Shown: one piece after another, positions 1 to 7,939 of the stretch
Position numbering within the stretch: position 1 is the first letter of the stretch
Layout: each line of letters opens with the position of its first letter
Source: Comamonas flocculans
GTDB taxonomy: Bacteria; Pseudomonadota; Gammaproteobacteria; Burkholderiales; Burkholderiaceae_C
DNA: 64,000 nt
Assembly: GCF_007954405.1 (NCBI RefSeq)
Contig: NZ_CP042344.1
Location: 1,054,001-1,118,000, forward strand
Reading direction: 5' to 3'
Translations under genes and position numbers: made by a program
Notes under the pieces: generated by a model
What the model was told of the DNA's origin: nothing
Database searches by the model: none
What the model saw: only the letters and a program-made list of their open reading frames with translations

Positions 1-146
1 CGCTGGGCCGCAGCAACGGCGACATCGCACAAGAACTCAACATCACCGAACGCACCGTGCGGGCCCACCTGTCCGCCACCTTCGAAAAGCTGCAAGTCAG
101 CGACCGCCTGCAACTGGCCCTCAAGGTCCACGGCATCAGCCGCTGA
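1..146 (+). CDS. LuxR/NarL-type response regulator, C-terminal fragment
   Basis: Only the last 47 residues are inside the window; the gene begins upstream. Read in the third frame, the fragment carries the second half of a LuxR-type helix-turn-helix: NGDIAQELNITERTVRAHLS followed by the FEKLQVSDRLQLAL helix. This is the DNA-binding end of a NarL/FixJ-type regulator, so it probably controls transcription, but the receiver or sensor domain is not visible. It lies upstream of, and in the same direction as, the LapA-like gene, with 154 bases between them. Confidence 0.8.
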   Translation, partial: LGRSNGDIAQELNITERTVRAHLSATFEKLQVSDRLQLALKVHGISR

Positions 147-166
147 GCTCGCGCCACTCGCCCCGC

Positions 167-184
167 ATTGGCGCTGGCGCCAAT
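167..184. promoter_or_regulatory. Inverted repeat upstream of the LapA-like gene
   Basis: Eight-base arms ATTGGCGC and GCGCCAAT are separated by two bases. The site lies between the LuxR-type gene and the adhesin, about 117 bases before the adhesin start. It could be an operator or a weak hairpin; there is no following T-run, so a terminator is unlikely. Confidence 0.3.
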
Positions 185-300
185 AGACAGGGTGGGCGTC
201 CCTTCATAGGATGACGGCCGTCGTCCCCGCGAAGGCGCTGCCACCCGGCCCAAGCGCTCGCAGGGCAGCGATTCAGTTCAATCCACACACGATTACCACC

Positions 301-2223
301 ATGGCCGCTGCAACCACCGTTCTCGTTACCCATCTCACCGGTCAAGCCTGGGTCCGCGGCGCCGATGGCATGCTCACCCCCCTGCGAGAGGGCATGCGCA
401 TCGCCGCTGATGCAGAAATCGTCACCGCCACGGGAGCGAGCGTGCAGGTGCAGGCCGACAACATGCCATCGGTCACGATAGGCGAAGGGCAGGACATTCT
501 TCTGACCGCTGACCTGGTTTCACCCCCGCCATCCAATGAGGCCTCGGTCACCCAGCCAAGCGATGCGGCCGTCAACGACGTCATCAACGCGATCAATGCC
601 GGACAAGACCCGCTGGCACAGCTTGATCCCACGGCTGCCATGCTGGGTGGCGGCGGAGGAGGAGAGCACTCCTTCGTGCGTCTGGCCAGCGTGATCGAGC
701 TCACCACGCCGCTCGCGCTCAATTACCCGGTAAGCATGCCGGGTGACGAAATACCCCGTCCGCAAGCGGCCGTGGACGTGGACGAAACCACGATTGAGCC
801 GCCTGCTCCTCCCGTCGAACCGCCTGCTCCCGTCGAGCCGCCTCCTCCCGTTGAGCCGCCGCCTCCTCCCGTTGAGCCGCCGCCTCCTCCCGTTGAGCCG
901 CCGCCTCCTCCCGTTGAGCCGCCGCCTCCTCCCGTTGAGCCGCCGCCTCCTCCCGTTGAGCCGCCGCCTCCTCCCGTTGAGCCGCCGCCTCCTCCCGTTG
1001 AGCCGCCGCCTCCTCCCGTTGAGCCGCCGCCTCCTCCCGTCGAGCCACCGCTGCCTCTCAACTACAACATCGCGCTGCTGGTCGACATTTCAGGGAGCAT
1101 GGATGAAACCCCTGCCGGGTTCACACAAACCCGGATGGAGATCACGAAAGATGCGCTGCATCAGCTGGTGACGACGCTGTCGGCTTACGACGGACAGGTC
1201 AACATCGGCCTGGTCAGCTTCAGCACCGGTGCCAGTCTGGTGCACAGCGTCACCGGGCTCACGTCCGGTGATGTGGCCGCTCACGTGTCTGCACTGGTGG
1301 ATGCCATCAATGGCCTGACACCGGAGGGTGCGACCAACTATGAAGCAGCGTTCGACGCGGCGGCCAGCTGGCTGGGCAGCCAGACCACACCAACGCCGGA
1401 CAACAACTTCCAGAACATCACCTACTTCCTTACCGACGGCAACCCGACGGTGTACAACGGCCAGACCGATTACTTTGCCGGCTCTACCGATTACAGGGAC
1501 ATGCAGCTGGCGCTGGACGCCTTCGCACCCTTGACTGAAAACGGCGGAAAGGTACATGCCATTGGCATCGGCGACACGGTGGATCAGGCCTACCTGAAGT
1601 TCTTTGACAACACCGATGTTGCAGGGATGGATACGGCGACACTGGACGACCGCACGCTGGACAGCAACGGCAACCTGGTCGTGAACCCGAACCAGACGGT
1701 GACTGGCGACGTGGGCCAACCCGAGTTCGTGGACGGGGCCTTCATCATCACGCCGCCTCCCGAAACAGCCGCAGCACACACTCCGTTGGCGCCACTCATG
1801 GCGACGGCGAGCCTGCATGGCCTGCTCGCTGACGACGGGGGCACACTGGGCGATGGCATCGATGCCGGCCAAGGCACGCAGACTGCCGACAGTCTCACCG
1901 ATCACGAGGCGACGGGCGGCAACGATGGCGCCGGCGGACAAGGTGGCCCCCTGGCCATTGCGGATCTGTTGTCTGACCCGGCTCAGCCCGACGATATCGG
2001 CCATCTGCTACCGCCACCTGCGGACACCGGCAGCGGAGGCAGCGATACCAGCGCAGGTGCAGGTGCCGGAAGCGGGGATGCAGGCAGCGCCGGCCAAGCC
2101 GGGGGCGCAGGTGACGCAGGCGGTGGCTCCGTTGACCTCGCCTTGCCCGACGCGGCAGGCAACGTGAACACCATGATTCAGTCCGTGATCGACCAAGGCA
2201 AGCACGGCATGGATCAGGGCTGA
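301..2223 (+). CDS. Short LapA-like surface protein: retention module, Pro-rich linker, VWA domain
   Basis: A 640-residue protein when started at the ATG at 301, where the retention-module homology begins; the frame stays open back to 211. Residues 1-130 look like the N-terminal retention module of LapA-type adhesins: a FecR-like beta region, then DPTAAM at 110-114, a glycine run and HSFVRL. The Ala-Ala pair at 112-113 is the expected LapG cleavage point. Residues 165-250 are a Pro-Glu-Val linker. A von Willebrand A domain follows (about 255-440) with a complete-looking MIDAS: DISGS at 262-266, a Thr in the EGATNYE loop and the Asp of YFLTDG. The rest is Gly/Asp/Ala-rich. I see no RTX repeats or long adhesin repeats, so it is very small for this family. 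lapG and lapD homologues follow directly. The type I exporter is not in the window. Confidence 0.72.
   Translation: MAAATTVLVTHLTGQAWVRGADGMLTPLREGMRIAADAEIVTATGASVQVQADNMPSVTIGEGQDILLTADLVSPPPSNEASVTQPSDAAVNDVINAINAGQDPLAQLDPTAAMLGGGGGGEHSFVRLASVIELTTPLALNYPVSMPGDEIPRPQAAVDVDETTIEPPAPPVEPPAPVEPPPPVEPPPPPVEPPPPPVEPPPPPVEPPPPPVEPPPPPVEPPPPPVEPPPPPVEPPPPPVEPPPPPVEPPLPLNYNIALLVDISGSMDETPAGFTQTRMEITKDALHQLVTTLSAYDGQVNIGLVSFSTGASLVHSVTGLTSGDVAAHVSALVDAINGLTPEGATNYEAAFDAAASWLGSQTTPTPDNNFQNITYFLTDGNPTVYNGQTDYFAGSTDYRDMQLALDAFAPLTENGGKVHAIGIGDTVDQAYLKFFDNTDVAGMDTATLDDRTLDSNGNLVVNPNQTVTGDVGQPEFVDGAFIITPPPETAAAHTPLAPLMATASLHGLLADDGGTLGDGIDAGQGTQTADSLTDHEATGGNDGAGGQGGPLAIADLLSDPAQPDDIGHLLPPPADTGSGGSDTSAGAGAGSGDAGSAGQAGGAGDAGGGSVDLALPDAAGNVNTMIQSVIDQGKHGMDQG
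850..1038 (+). repeat. 21-base tandem repeat encoding the VEPPPPP linker
   Basis: Nine successive GTTGAG hexamers occur exactly 21 bases apart, from 850 to 1018. Each unit encodes the heptapeptide VEPPPPP, and imperfect units flank the array on both sides. The copies are almost identical at the DNA level, which suggests recent expansion. The array lengthens the linker between the retention module and the VWA domain without shifting frame. Confidence 0.92.
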
Positions 2224-2243
2224 ATCGCGGGGCCGTCCCCCCG

Positions 2244-2270
2244 CTGCGCACGCGAACCCCGCGTGCGCAG
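2244..2270. other. GC-rich hairpin between adhesin and lapG genes
   Basis: Ten-base arms (CTGCGCACGC and GCGTGCGCAG) are separated by a seven-base loop, 20 bases after the adhesin stop codon. No T-tract follows, so it may be a processing or attenuation hairpin rather than a full terminator. Confidence 0.4.
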
Positions 2271-2388
2271 TCGGCCGGTGCTTCTGGCCACGGCCCTTTC
2301 GCAATAGCCGCCATATCGGCTATCGTCGGCATTCGAGCGACGCCCACGCCAACACCAGTTTGCGGGCCGAACTCATCTCCAGCCCACC

Positions 2389-3114
2389 ATGCCGATCGTG
2401 CGACCCATGGCAGACGAAGACGGTGCAGACATCGCCCCCCGGCGTCGCCGTGTGGTGCTGTGCGCAGGCGCAGGTGCCATTGCCTCCCTGGTGTTGCGTT
2501 TCAGTGCAAGCGCCAACGCCGTCACTCTGGATCGCGATCGGCTGGAGAGCAGCATGCGCTCGCGCTTCGGGGAGGCCGGCGTGCAAGCCTTGCACCAATG
2601 GTTCTCGCTGCTTGATACGCAGGCCGCGCGACCGCTCAACGCCCAGTTGATCGCCATCAACGAATTCTGGAACCGCATCGTGGTGGCATCCGATGACCTC
2701 AGCGTCTGGGGACAAGTCGACTACTGGGCGACGCCGCTGGAGTCGCTCGGCAAACGAGCGGGTGATTGCGACGACTACGTCATCGGAAAATATTTTTCAT
2801 TGCTCCATCTGCGCGTTCCGACCGAGAGGTTGCGCTTCATCTATGTGCGCGCGCGCATCGGCGGAAGCGGCAGCACGCAAAGCATCGCTCACATGGTGCT
2901 GGGCTACTACGCCACCCCGCAAGCCGAACCGCTGGTGCTCGACAGCCTCACCAGCGACATCCTGCCCGCCACGGAACGCCCCGATCTCATCCCCGTGTTC
3001 AGCTTCAACGGCCAGGGCATCTATCTGCCCGGCCGACAACCCACGCCTGCCGATCGCATCAGTCGCTGGCCCGACCTGCTGGCGCGCATGCAGCAGGAAG
3101 GGTTCTTGCCTTGA
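2389..3114 (+). CDS. lapG: LapG-type periplasmic cysteine protease (BTLCP family)
   Basis: A 241-residue transglutaminase-like cysteine protease. The N-terminus has an arginine cluster (RRRR, 18-21) followed by a hydrophobic stretch ending near ANA, which fits export to the periplasm. The likely catalytic triad is Cys127 (in GDCDDY), His168 (in IAHMVLGYY) and Asp185 (in LVLDSL), spaced as in LapG. Family members cut the di-alanine site of LapA-like retention modules and so release the adhesin. The preceding gene carries that site, and the following gene encodes a LapD-type receptor that would sequester LapG. The lapD gene starts 12 bases after this stop, so the two are surely co-transcribed. 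Confidence 0.87.
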   Translation: MPIVRPMADEDGADIAPRRRRVVLCAGAGAIASLVLRFSASANAVTLDRDRLESSMRSRFGEAGVQALHQWFSLLDTQAARPLNAQLIAINEFWNRIVVASDDLSVWGQVDYWATPLESLGKRAGDCDDYVIGKYFSLLHLRVPTERLRFIYVRARIGGSGSTQSIAHMVLGYYATPQAEPLVLDSLTSDILPATERPDLIPVFSFNGQGIYLPGRQPTPADRISRWPDLLARMQQEGFLP

Positions 3115-3126
3115 AAGGGCTACTCC

Positions 3127-5106
3127 ATGTCTTTGCTCAATCGTTTGCTGTTCAGCGTGACTCTGGCGATTGCCACCATCCTGATGGGCACGCTCGGCTG
3201 GAGCGTCACATCGGCGCGGCAATATCTCGACAGCCAACTGCAGTCCGAAGGCGACAACGCGGTATCCGCGCTTGCGCTCTCGCTTTCCCAGCCCGCAAAC
3301 CAGGATCCGGTCACGCGCGACTTGCTGATGATGGCCTTGTTCGACACCGGCAAGTTCAGCGCGATCACGCTCACGGGCCTGGACGGAAAGTCGCTGTTCG
3401 AGCGGCGACAGACCCCGCAGTCACGCTACCGCGGCCAGGCACCGGGCTGGTTCGTGGCTCTGCTGCCCCTGCGTGCGCCGCAAGCGCAACGAGCCATCAG
3501 CGACGGCTGGAAACAGGTGGGGCAACTGAGCCTTACGGTAGACAACGGCTACGCTTACGACGCGCTATGGCGTTCAAGCACACGCATTTCCCTGCTGGTC
3601 ATCGTCGCCGGACTGGCATGGGCCATTTTTGTGGCCGTACTTCTTCGGTGGTTTCGCCGGGTGCTGCATCAGCAGGTCGAAGACCAGGTCATGGCCATCG
3701 CCGGACAAGCCAGCCGTTCAGCGCACGCTGAGAGCGGGCACTCCGAGCCCGCCCGCGTAAGCGAACTTGCGGCAGTGGTCAGCGCCATCCAGGCAACGCG
3801 AGAGAGGGTGCGTGCGACCGCCCGGGAGCAGAGCGACCAGATCGAATCACTGCAACTGGAATTGCACACCGACCCCGTCACGGGCCTGCCCAATCGGCGC
3901 TATTTCATCAACGAGTTGCGCCGCGTGCTGGAGGCCGAATCCGACGAAGAGATGGCGACGGGGCATTTGATGCTCTTTCGCCAACGCGACCTGCTGGCCG
4001 TCAACGCGCAACTCAACCATGCGCAGACCGATGCGTGGCTTGCCCGGATGGCCAGACAAGTGAGCAACATCCTCACGCAATCGTCCCCGACTACGCCGGG
4101 TTCGCAGTTTGCGCGCCTCAACGGTTCGGATTTCATCGTCCTGCTGCCGCAGCTGGCGGGGCCCGAGGCGCTGGTGCTGGTTGAAACGATACGCCAGGCC
4201 TTGGAAAGCCTGCGCATCCCGCTCCCGCATGGAGAGCGCTGCCGCTGGGCCTACGCGCTGACGGACTACCTCCCCGGCGGCAGCGTCGGCAGCACCCTTG
4301 CCAGGCTTGACCAAGCCTTGATGCGAGCAGAAAGCGCCGGCAGCGACGAGGTCGAGTACGCGCCGCTGCAAAGTGAAAACCACGTCAACGACCATCAGGC
4401 GCAACGTCAATGGCAGCACCTGCTGCACAGCGCGCTGACCACGCCTGGCGCACTCTCGCTGCAATTGCGCGCGTTCGCGTCGCGCGCCACGGGCCCGGTG
4501 TTGCATCACGAAGCCACACTCATGGCTCACCCCGATGCCAAAACCACCCTTGCCGGGACACTCTTTCTGCCAGTTGCGCTGCGACTGGGGCTTTCAGCGG
4601 GATTCGACCTCAAGGCAATCGAACTTGCTCTCGATTGGCTGCGGCAAAACACCCATGAAACCCTGGTCATCCGCATCTCTCTTGCGTCCATTCAATCCGC
4701 CTCGTTCCTCCCGCAAGTGAAAACAACATTGCAATCGGCACCGGAGGGGATCGCCGCGCGACTGGTATTCGAGTTCGACGCCTACGCGCTGCAAGCCGAG
4801 ACGGAGGAGGTGACCGAATTTGCCCCGGAGGTCGCCCGCTACGGCGCGGAAGTCGCCCTGCGCAGGCTCGATCAATCGCCCATGGCGCTCAACCAACTGC
4901 ACCAGGTGAAACTGCGGTTCGTCAAGCTGGGGGGCGACTTCGTCGAGCGCGCGTCAACCAGTCCCGGAACACGCCAATTGTTGATTGCCATGCTGGAAAC
5001 GGCGCGTCATCTGGCGCTGGCCACCTTGGTCGCAGGCACCGTGACGCCCGAGACCGCCACTTGGCTGCGCACCCATGGCGCCGAATTGCTCGTCGAGCGC
5101 ACGTGA
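3127..5106 (+). CDS. lapD: LapD-type c-di-GMP receptor (LapD/MoxY_N, HAMP, degenerate GGDEF-EAL)
   Basis: A 659-residue inner-membrane protein. TM1 is about 7-27, a periplasmic LapD/MoxY-type domain spans about 28-150, and TM2 is about 154-175, followed by a HAMP/linker region. A GGDEF-like domain begins near HTDPVTGLPNRR, but the signature is NGSDF, so cyclase activity is unlikely. In the C-terminal EAL-like domain the EAL position reads HEATL, so phosphodiesterase activity is also unlikely. This matches LapD, an inside-out receptor that binds c-di-GMP in its dead EAL domain and holds LapG through the periplasmic domain. It is the last gene of the lap set; epsA follows on the same strand after about 160 bases. 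Confidence 0.85.
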   Translation: MSLLNRLLFSVTLAIATILMGTLGWSVTSARQYLDSQLQSEGDNAVSALALSLSQPANQDPVTRDLLMMALFDTGKFSAITLTGLDGKSLFERRQTPQSRYRGQAPGWFVALLPLRAPQAQRAISDGWKQVGQLSLTVDNGYAYDALWRSSTRISLLVIVAGLAWAIFVAVLLRWFRRVLHQQVEDQVMAIAGQASRSAHAESGHSEPARVSELAAVVSAIQATRERVRATAREQSDQIESLQLELHTDPVTGLPNRRYFINELRRVLEAESDEEMATGHLMLFRQRDLLAVNAQLNHAQTDAWLARMARQVSNILTQSSPTTPGSQFARLNGSDFIVLLPQLAGPEALVLVETIRQALESLRIPLPHGERCRWAYALTDYLPGGSVGSTLARLDQALMRAESAGSDEVEYAPLQSENHVNDHQAQRQWQHLLHSALTTPGALSLQLRAFASRATGPVLHHEATLMAHPDAKTTLAGTLFLPVALRLGLSAGFDLKAIELALDWLRQNTHETLVIRISLASIQSASFLPQVKTTLQSAPEGIAARLVFEFDAYALQAETEEVTEFAPEVARYGAEVALRRLDQSPMALNQLHQVKLRFVKLGGDFVERASTSPGTRQLLIAMLETARHLALATLVAGTVTPETATWLRTHGAELLVERT

Positions 5107-5267
5107 CGGATGGCTCCCCCATGGGCCCTGCCCCGCTTCGTACCCTTGCAATTCGCACAGCAGGCTCAAAATCAAGCGCCGTCGCATAATGCAAGGTTCT
5201 CGGCCCGAACGCCTTGCAGGGCGCTCTGGCTCTCACGAATACAACACGTACGCGAAGGACGACACGG

Positions 5268-6101
5268 ATGCCGCTGCTGGGCCGGTTGTCGGTTGAAGAA
5301 TTGGGTCATTTGCTGGAAGCCATGCAGCATTCGCTGAAGGTGGACAGCCACTACGCGCTATTCAACTGGCTGCGCAACGACGTCCAGCGTTTGCTGCCGC
5401 ATGAGATCGTCATCGCCGCATGGGGAGATTTCTCGATTGGCCTTGTCTGCCACGATGTGGTCTCTTCTCTGCAAGGCATGCGCACGCGCAGCTTCAGCAA
5501 TGAGGCCTTGCGTCCCTTCACCTGTTCATTGTTCAAGCGCTGGATCGAGCACGGCAGCAAACCTTTCATCAACGAAACACTGGGTGATTCCGCATTCCAG
5601 CGCCTGGACGATGACGACACGGTCCACACGTTCACGAAAATGCACGTCCGGCTCGTGCACGGCATCAAGGATCAGCGTGGTCGTCACGACTGCCTGTATG
5701 TGCTGCTCAGCGATGACGCGCCTGACGATCGAGACAAGAAACTGGCGTCCCTGCGCTTCCTGCTCCCTTACATCGATGCGTCATTTCGGCAGATTGCGCA
5801 TTTGCCTGGGCAGTACTACAAACAACCGCTCGAACGCGAAAATGGGGGTCGGAATCCGCTCGGAGCGGAAGTGGCGACCGCATCGATGCCAGCGGGAGAA
5901 CTCAGCGTGCGCGAGCTTGAGATCATGGAATGGGTGCGCCAAGGCAAAACCAATCCCGAGATCGGCATGATTCTGGACATCAGCGCATTCACCGTGAAAA
6001 ATCACATGCAACGGATCTTCAAGAAGCTCGATGTGCTGAACCGCACTCAGGCCGTTGCCAAGATCGACACCTATCGTCACGCGGCGGCAACCCAGAAATG
6101 A
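5268..6101 (+). CDS. epsA: EpsA-type LuxR-family transcriptional regulator of the EPS locus
   Basis: The ATG at 5268 is preferred over upstream codons because GAAGGA lies eight bases before it; the product is 277 residues. The N-terminal two thirds resemble the sensor-like part of EpsA regulators from PEP-CTERM/exosortase EPS loci. Residues from about 210 form a LuxR-type helix-turn-helix: LSVRELEIMEWVRQGKTNPE, then TVKNHMQRIFKKLDV. EpsA proteins sit at the edge of exosortase-linked EPS clusters and probably control them; the ligand is unknown. It lies between the lap genes and the first PEP-CTERM genes and ends in a strong hairpin. Confidence 0.75.
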   Translation: MPLLGRLSVEELGHLLEAMQHSLKVDSHYALFNWLRNDVQRLLPHEIVIAAWGDFSIGLVCHDVVSSLQGMRTRSFSNEALRPFTCSLFKRWIEHGSKPFINETLGDSAFQRLDDDDTVHTFTKMHVRLVHGIKDQRGRHDCLYVLLSDDAPDDRDKKLASLRFLLPYIDASFRQIAHLPGQYYKQPLERENGGRNPLGAEVATASMPAGELSVRELEIMEWVRQGKTNPEIGMILDISAFTVKNHMQRIFKKLDVLNRTQAVAKIDTYRHAAATQK

Positions 6102-6130
6102 AAAGGCCCGCTGCTTGCAGCGGGCCTTTT
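6101..6130. terminator. Bidirectional terminator between epsA and a PEP-CTERM gene
   Basis: A perfect 14-base stem, AAAAGGCCCGCTGC and its complement, with a TT at the centre. It has A/T runs on both sides and overlaps the epsA stop region. It serves epsA on the plus strand and the convergent PEP-CTERM gene on the minus strand. Confidence 0.9.
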
Positions 6131-6149
6131 CATCAATATCTTGAATGCG

Positions 6150-6914
6150 TCAGACGGCCAAGGCGCCTTTGTCCGTGCCGCCTTTGCGGCGAGAGAAGAT
6201 CCCAAGGCCCAAAGCCGAGAGGAACAGCAACGCAGCACCCGGCAGCGGCGTGGGGATGAAGGTCACGAGATCCTGCTTGTCGGGAATATCGCCGTAGGTC
6301 AACTTGACAATCCTGTAGCCGTCGCCCCACGCATTGGGGTTGGCGTTCATCGCGCCAAGCCAGCTCTCCGCCAGGTCGCGTGCAGCGGTGCTGGACGCGA
6401 TGTAATCGCCTGTCGTCATCGCGGAGGCCTGGAAATTGCCGCTGCCAAGCGAGTAAGTCGGGGTGCCCGTCGTCCCCGTGTCCCCAACGATCTCCCAAAC
6501 GGCCAATTGCATTGCCGCAGAGCTGATGACATCCGTCACCTGGCTGCCAAACTGCGTGAACAACTGGCCGAGCTTGGAAACCCAGGACGGCGTGGTGTCG
6601 CCGGTGACCTCGGTGACCGTGTAATCCGCCGTCGTCCCCTTGCCCAAGGCGACGTCCAGACACCACGAAATGATGGACTGGCCTGCCGCAAACAGCGACG
6701 TGCCCGAGACGCTGTTGACCAACTCGGTGTAACCGCCCACCCACATCTGGGTTGCCGGGTTGCCGGGCGTACGCACCACCATTTCCGGCGCGGTGCCGTT
6801 GAAGAGCTGCCCGGTCTCGGTGAGATTGACCGTTGCCGCAGAGGCTGAAGCAGCAGCCAGCGACAGCGCCCCGGCACAGAGCGACGCTGCCAGAGTCTTG
6901 GTAAAAGCTTTCAT
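6150..6914 (-). CDS. PEP-CTERM protein (PLPGA type) with thioester-like Cys/Gln signature, copy 1
   Basis: The second of two ATGs (6914) is preferred because GAAGGA is correctly spaced before it; the product is 254 residues. A Sec signal peptide ends near ASASA. The C-terminus has the sorting signal: TPLPGAALLF, a hydrophobic helix and a basic FSRRK cluster. The mature part has WCLDV (Cys85) and AAMQLAVWE (Gln136, Trp140), a pairing seen in thioester-domain adhesins and in some PEP-CTERM proteins. It is a relative of the next gene, with the same layout and an almost equal Cys-Gln distance. The probable fate is export and processing by the XrtD exosortase encoded nearby. The surface function is unknown. 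Confidence 0.82.
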   Translation of the reverse strand: MKAFTKTLAASLCAGALSLAAASASAATVNLTETGQLFNGTAPEMVVRTPGNPATQMWVGGYTELVNSVSGTSLFAAGQSIISWCLDVALGKGTTADYTVTEVTGDTTPSWVSKLGQLFTQFGSQVTDVISSAAMQLAVWEIVGDTGTTGTPTYSLGSGNFQASAMTTGDYIASSTAARDLAESWLGAMNANPNAWGDGYRIVKLTYGDIPDKQDLVTFIPTPLPGAALLFLSALGLGIFSRRKGGTDKGALAV

Positions 6915-6954
6915 GGTCATCCTTCAGAAGGATTAGGAAAATCTATGCATCCGC

Positions 6955-6982
6955 AGTATACGAAAGCGACCAACTACCGCAA
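6955..6982 (-). promoter_or_regulatory. Candidate sigma70 promoter of PEP-CTERM copy 1
   Basis: Reading the minus strand, TTGCGG (6982-6977) and TATACT (6960-6955) are 16 bases apart. The -10 lies about 40 bases before the start codon at 6914. Confidence 0.45.
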
Positions 6983-7026
6983 TGGCTCGAATGGACTAAG
7001 GAAAAGTACTGCCGCCGAAAGTGCGC

Positions 7027-7047
7027 AAGCCCGCCGGTGGCGGGCTT
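7027..7047 (-). terminator. Hairpin after PEP-CTERM copy 2
   Basis: Nine-base arms AAGCCCGCC and GGCGGGCTT with a three-base loop, 28 bases past the stop of the gene at 7075-7803. The T-run is poor, so it may be only a partial terminator before the downstream PEP-CTERM gene. Confidence 0.5.
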
Positions 7048-7074
7048 GACGGGGATGGAGCAACCCGGCTGAAC

Positions 7075-7803
7075 TCAGGCTGCCAATGGTTCGGCTACGC
7101 GTTTCTTGCGCCGCGCCATGCCACCCAGGCCCAGCGCCGAGAGGAACATCAAGGCGGCACCCGGCAGCGGGGTAGCAAGCACCTGCTGGAACGTGATCTG
7201 GTCTTGCGCCTTGTCGTTCGTCAGCTTGACCACCTTCCAGCCGACCGCGGTAGCGTTTTCCAGATCGGCAAGCCATGAATTCGCCAGGGTCGCTGCCTGG
7301 TTGTAGACGCTTGCGTTTCCGTTCGCCCTGGTTTTGATGTTCCCGCTCGTGACGTTGCCGTTGTCGCCGCCGGCGTGCGTCAGCTCCCAGATCGCCATCT
7401 GCATCGCCGCTGCGCCGACGTTCGTGCCGATTGCGCTCTGGTTCGCCGTGTACAGGCGCTCCACCTGGTTCACCCAGCTGTCGGTGACATCTTCCACGAC
7501 GTTGTAGGTGTAGCTCGACCCTTGCGAGACCCCCTGGGTCAACTCTATGCACCAGGTCAACAGCGACGACAGGCCATCGAGCACGCTGCTGCCAGAGTGA
7601 CCGGTCACATTCCAGTTGAGGGCGCCCATCTTCGTCGACTGCCAATGCGTACCCGAACCGAGATTGGTGTCCACCTGTCCCGAAATGCCGGGAGCAACCC
7701 CGGTAAATTTCATCGTGACGGTCGACGCCGAAACGGCCGGCGCCGCAAAAACGAATGCCGCAGCGCACAACGACGCGCCAAGGCTCTTGATGGCAAAGTT
7801 CAT
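7075..7803 (-). CDS. PEP-CTERM protein (PLPGA type) with thioester-like Cys/Gln signature, copy 2
   Basis: Started at the ATG at 7803, preceded by AAAGGA; 242 residues. A signal peptide ends near VSAS. The sorting signal is TPLPGAALMF, a transmembrane helix and ARRKKR. As in the neighbouring paralogue, the mature domain contains TWCIEL (Cys85) and AAMQMAIWE (Gln135), and the stretch between them ends in a helix with a conserved Trp (DSWVNQVERLYT here, PSWVSKLGQLFT in the paralogue). The pair looks like an old tandem duplication. It has its own promoter. It is likely a substrate of the XrtD exosortase; its function on the surface or in the EPS matrix is unknown. Confidence 0.82.
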   Translation of the reverse strand: MNFAIKSLGASLCAAAFVFAAPAVSASTVTMKFTGVAPGISGQVDTNLGSGTHWQSTKMGALNWNVTGHSGSSVLDGLSSLLTWCIELTQGVSQGSSYTYNVVEDVTDSWVNQVERLYTANQSAIGTNVGAAAMQMAIWELTHAGGDNGNVTSGNIKTRANGNASVYNQAATLANSWLADLENATAVGWKVVKLTNDKAQDQITFQQVLATPLPGAALMFLSALGLGGMARRKKRVAEPLAA

Positions 7804-7851
7804 GGTTCTTCGTCCTTTGGACACCCGTCCGCAAATACAGAAAGTGGACGA

Positions 7852-7880
7852 ATGCTATCGACCGCTTCAATCGTTTTCAA
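7852..7880 (-). promoter_or_regulatory. Candidate sigma70 promoter of PEP-CTERM copy 2
   Basis: On the minus strand TTGAAA (7880-7875) and TAGCAT (7857-7852) are exactly 17 bases apart, about 49 bases before the start codon at 7803. Confidence 0.55.
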
Positions 7881-7939
7881 TGAGCCTATCGGACTACATC
7901 CTGTTGCCGAAACGTCATTGCCAAACGGATCGCCGGCGG

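Noticed and set aside
850..1038. CRISPR array
   Set aside because: The repeat is 21 bases with no unique spacers between units, and it is coding in frame.
723..1061. Gly-rich (GGGGSTG repeat) minus-strand open frame
   Set aside because: It is the antisense reading of the 21-base repeat in the adhesin gene.
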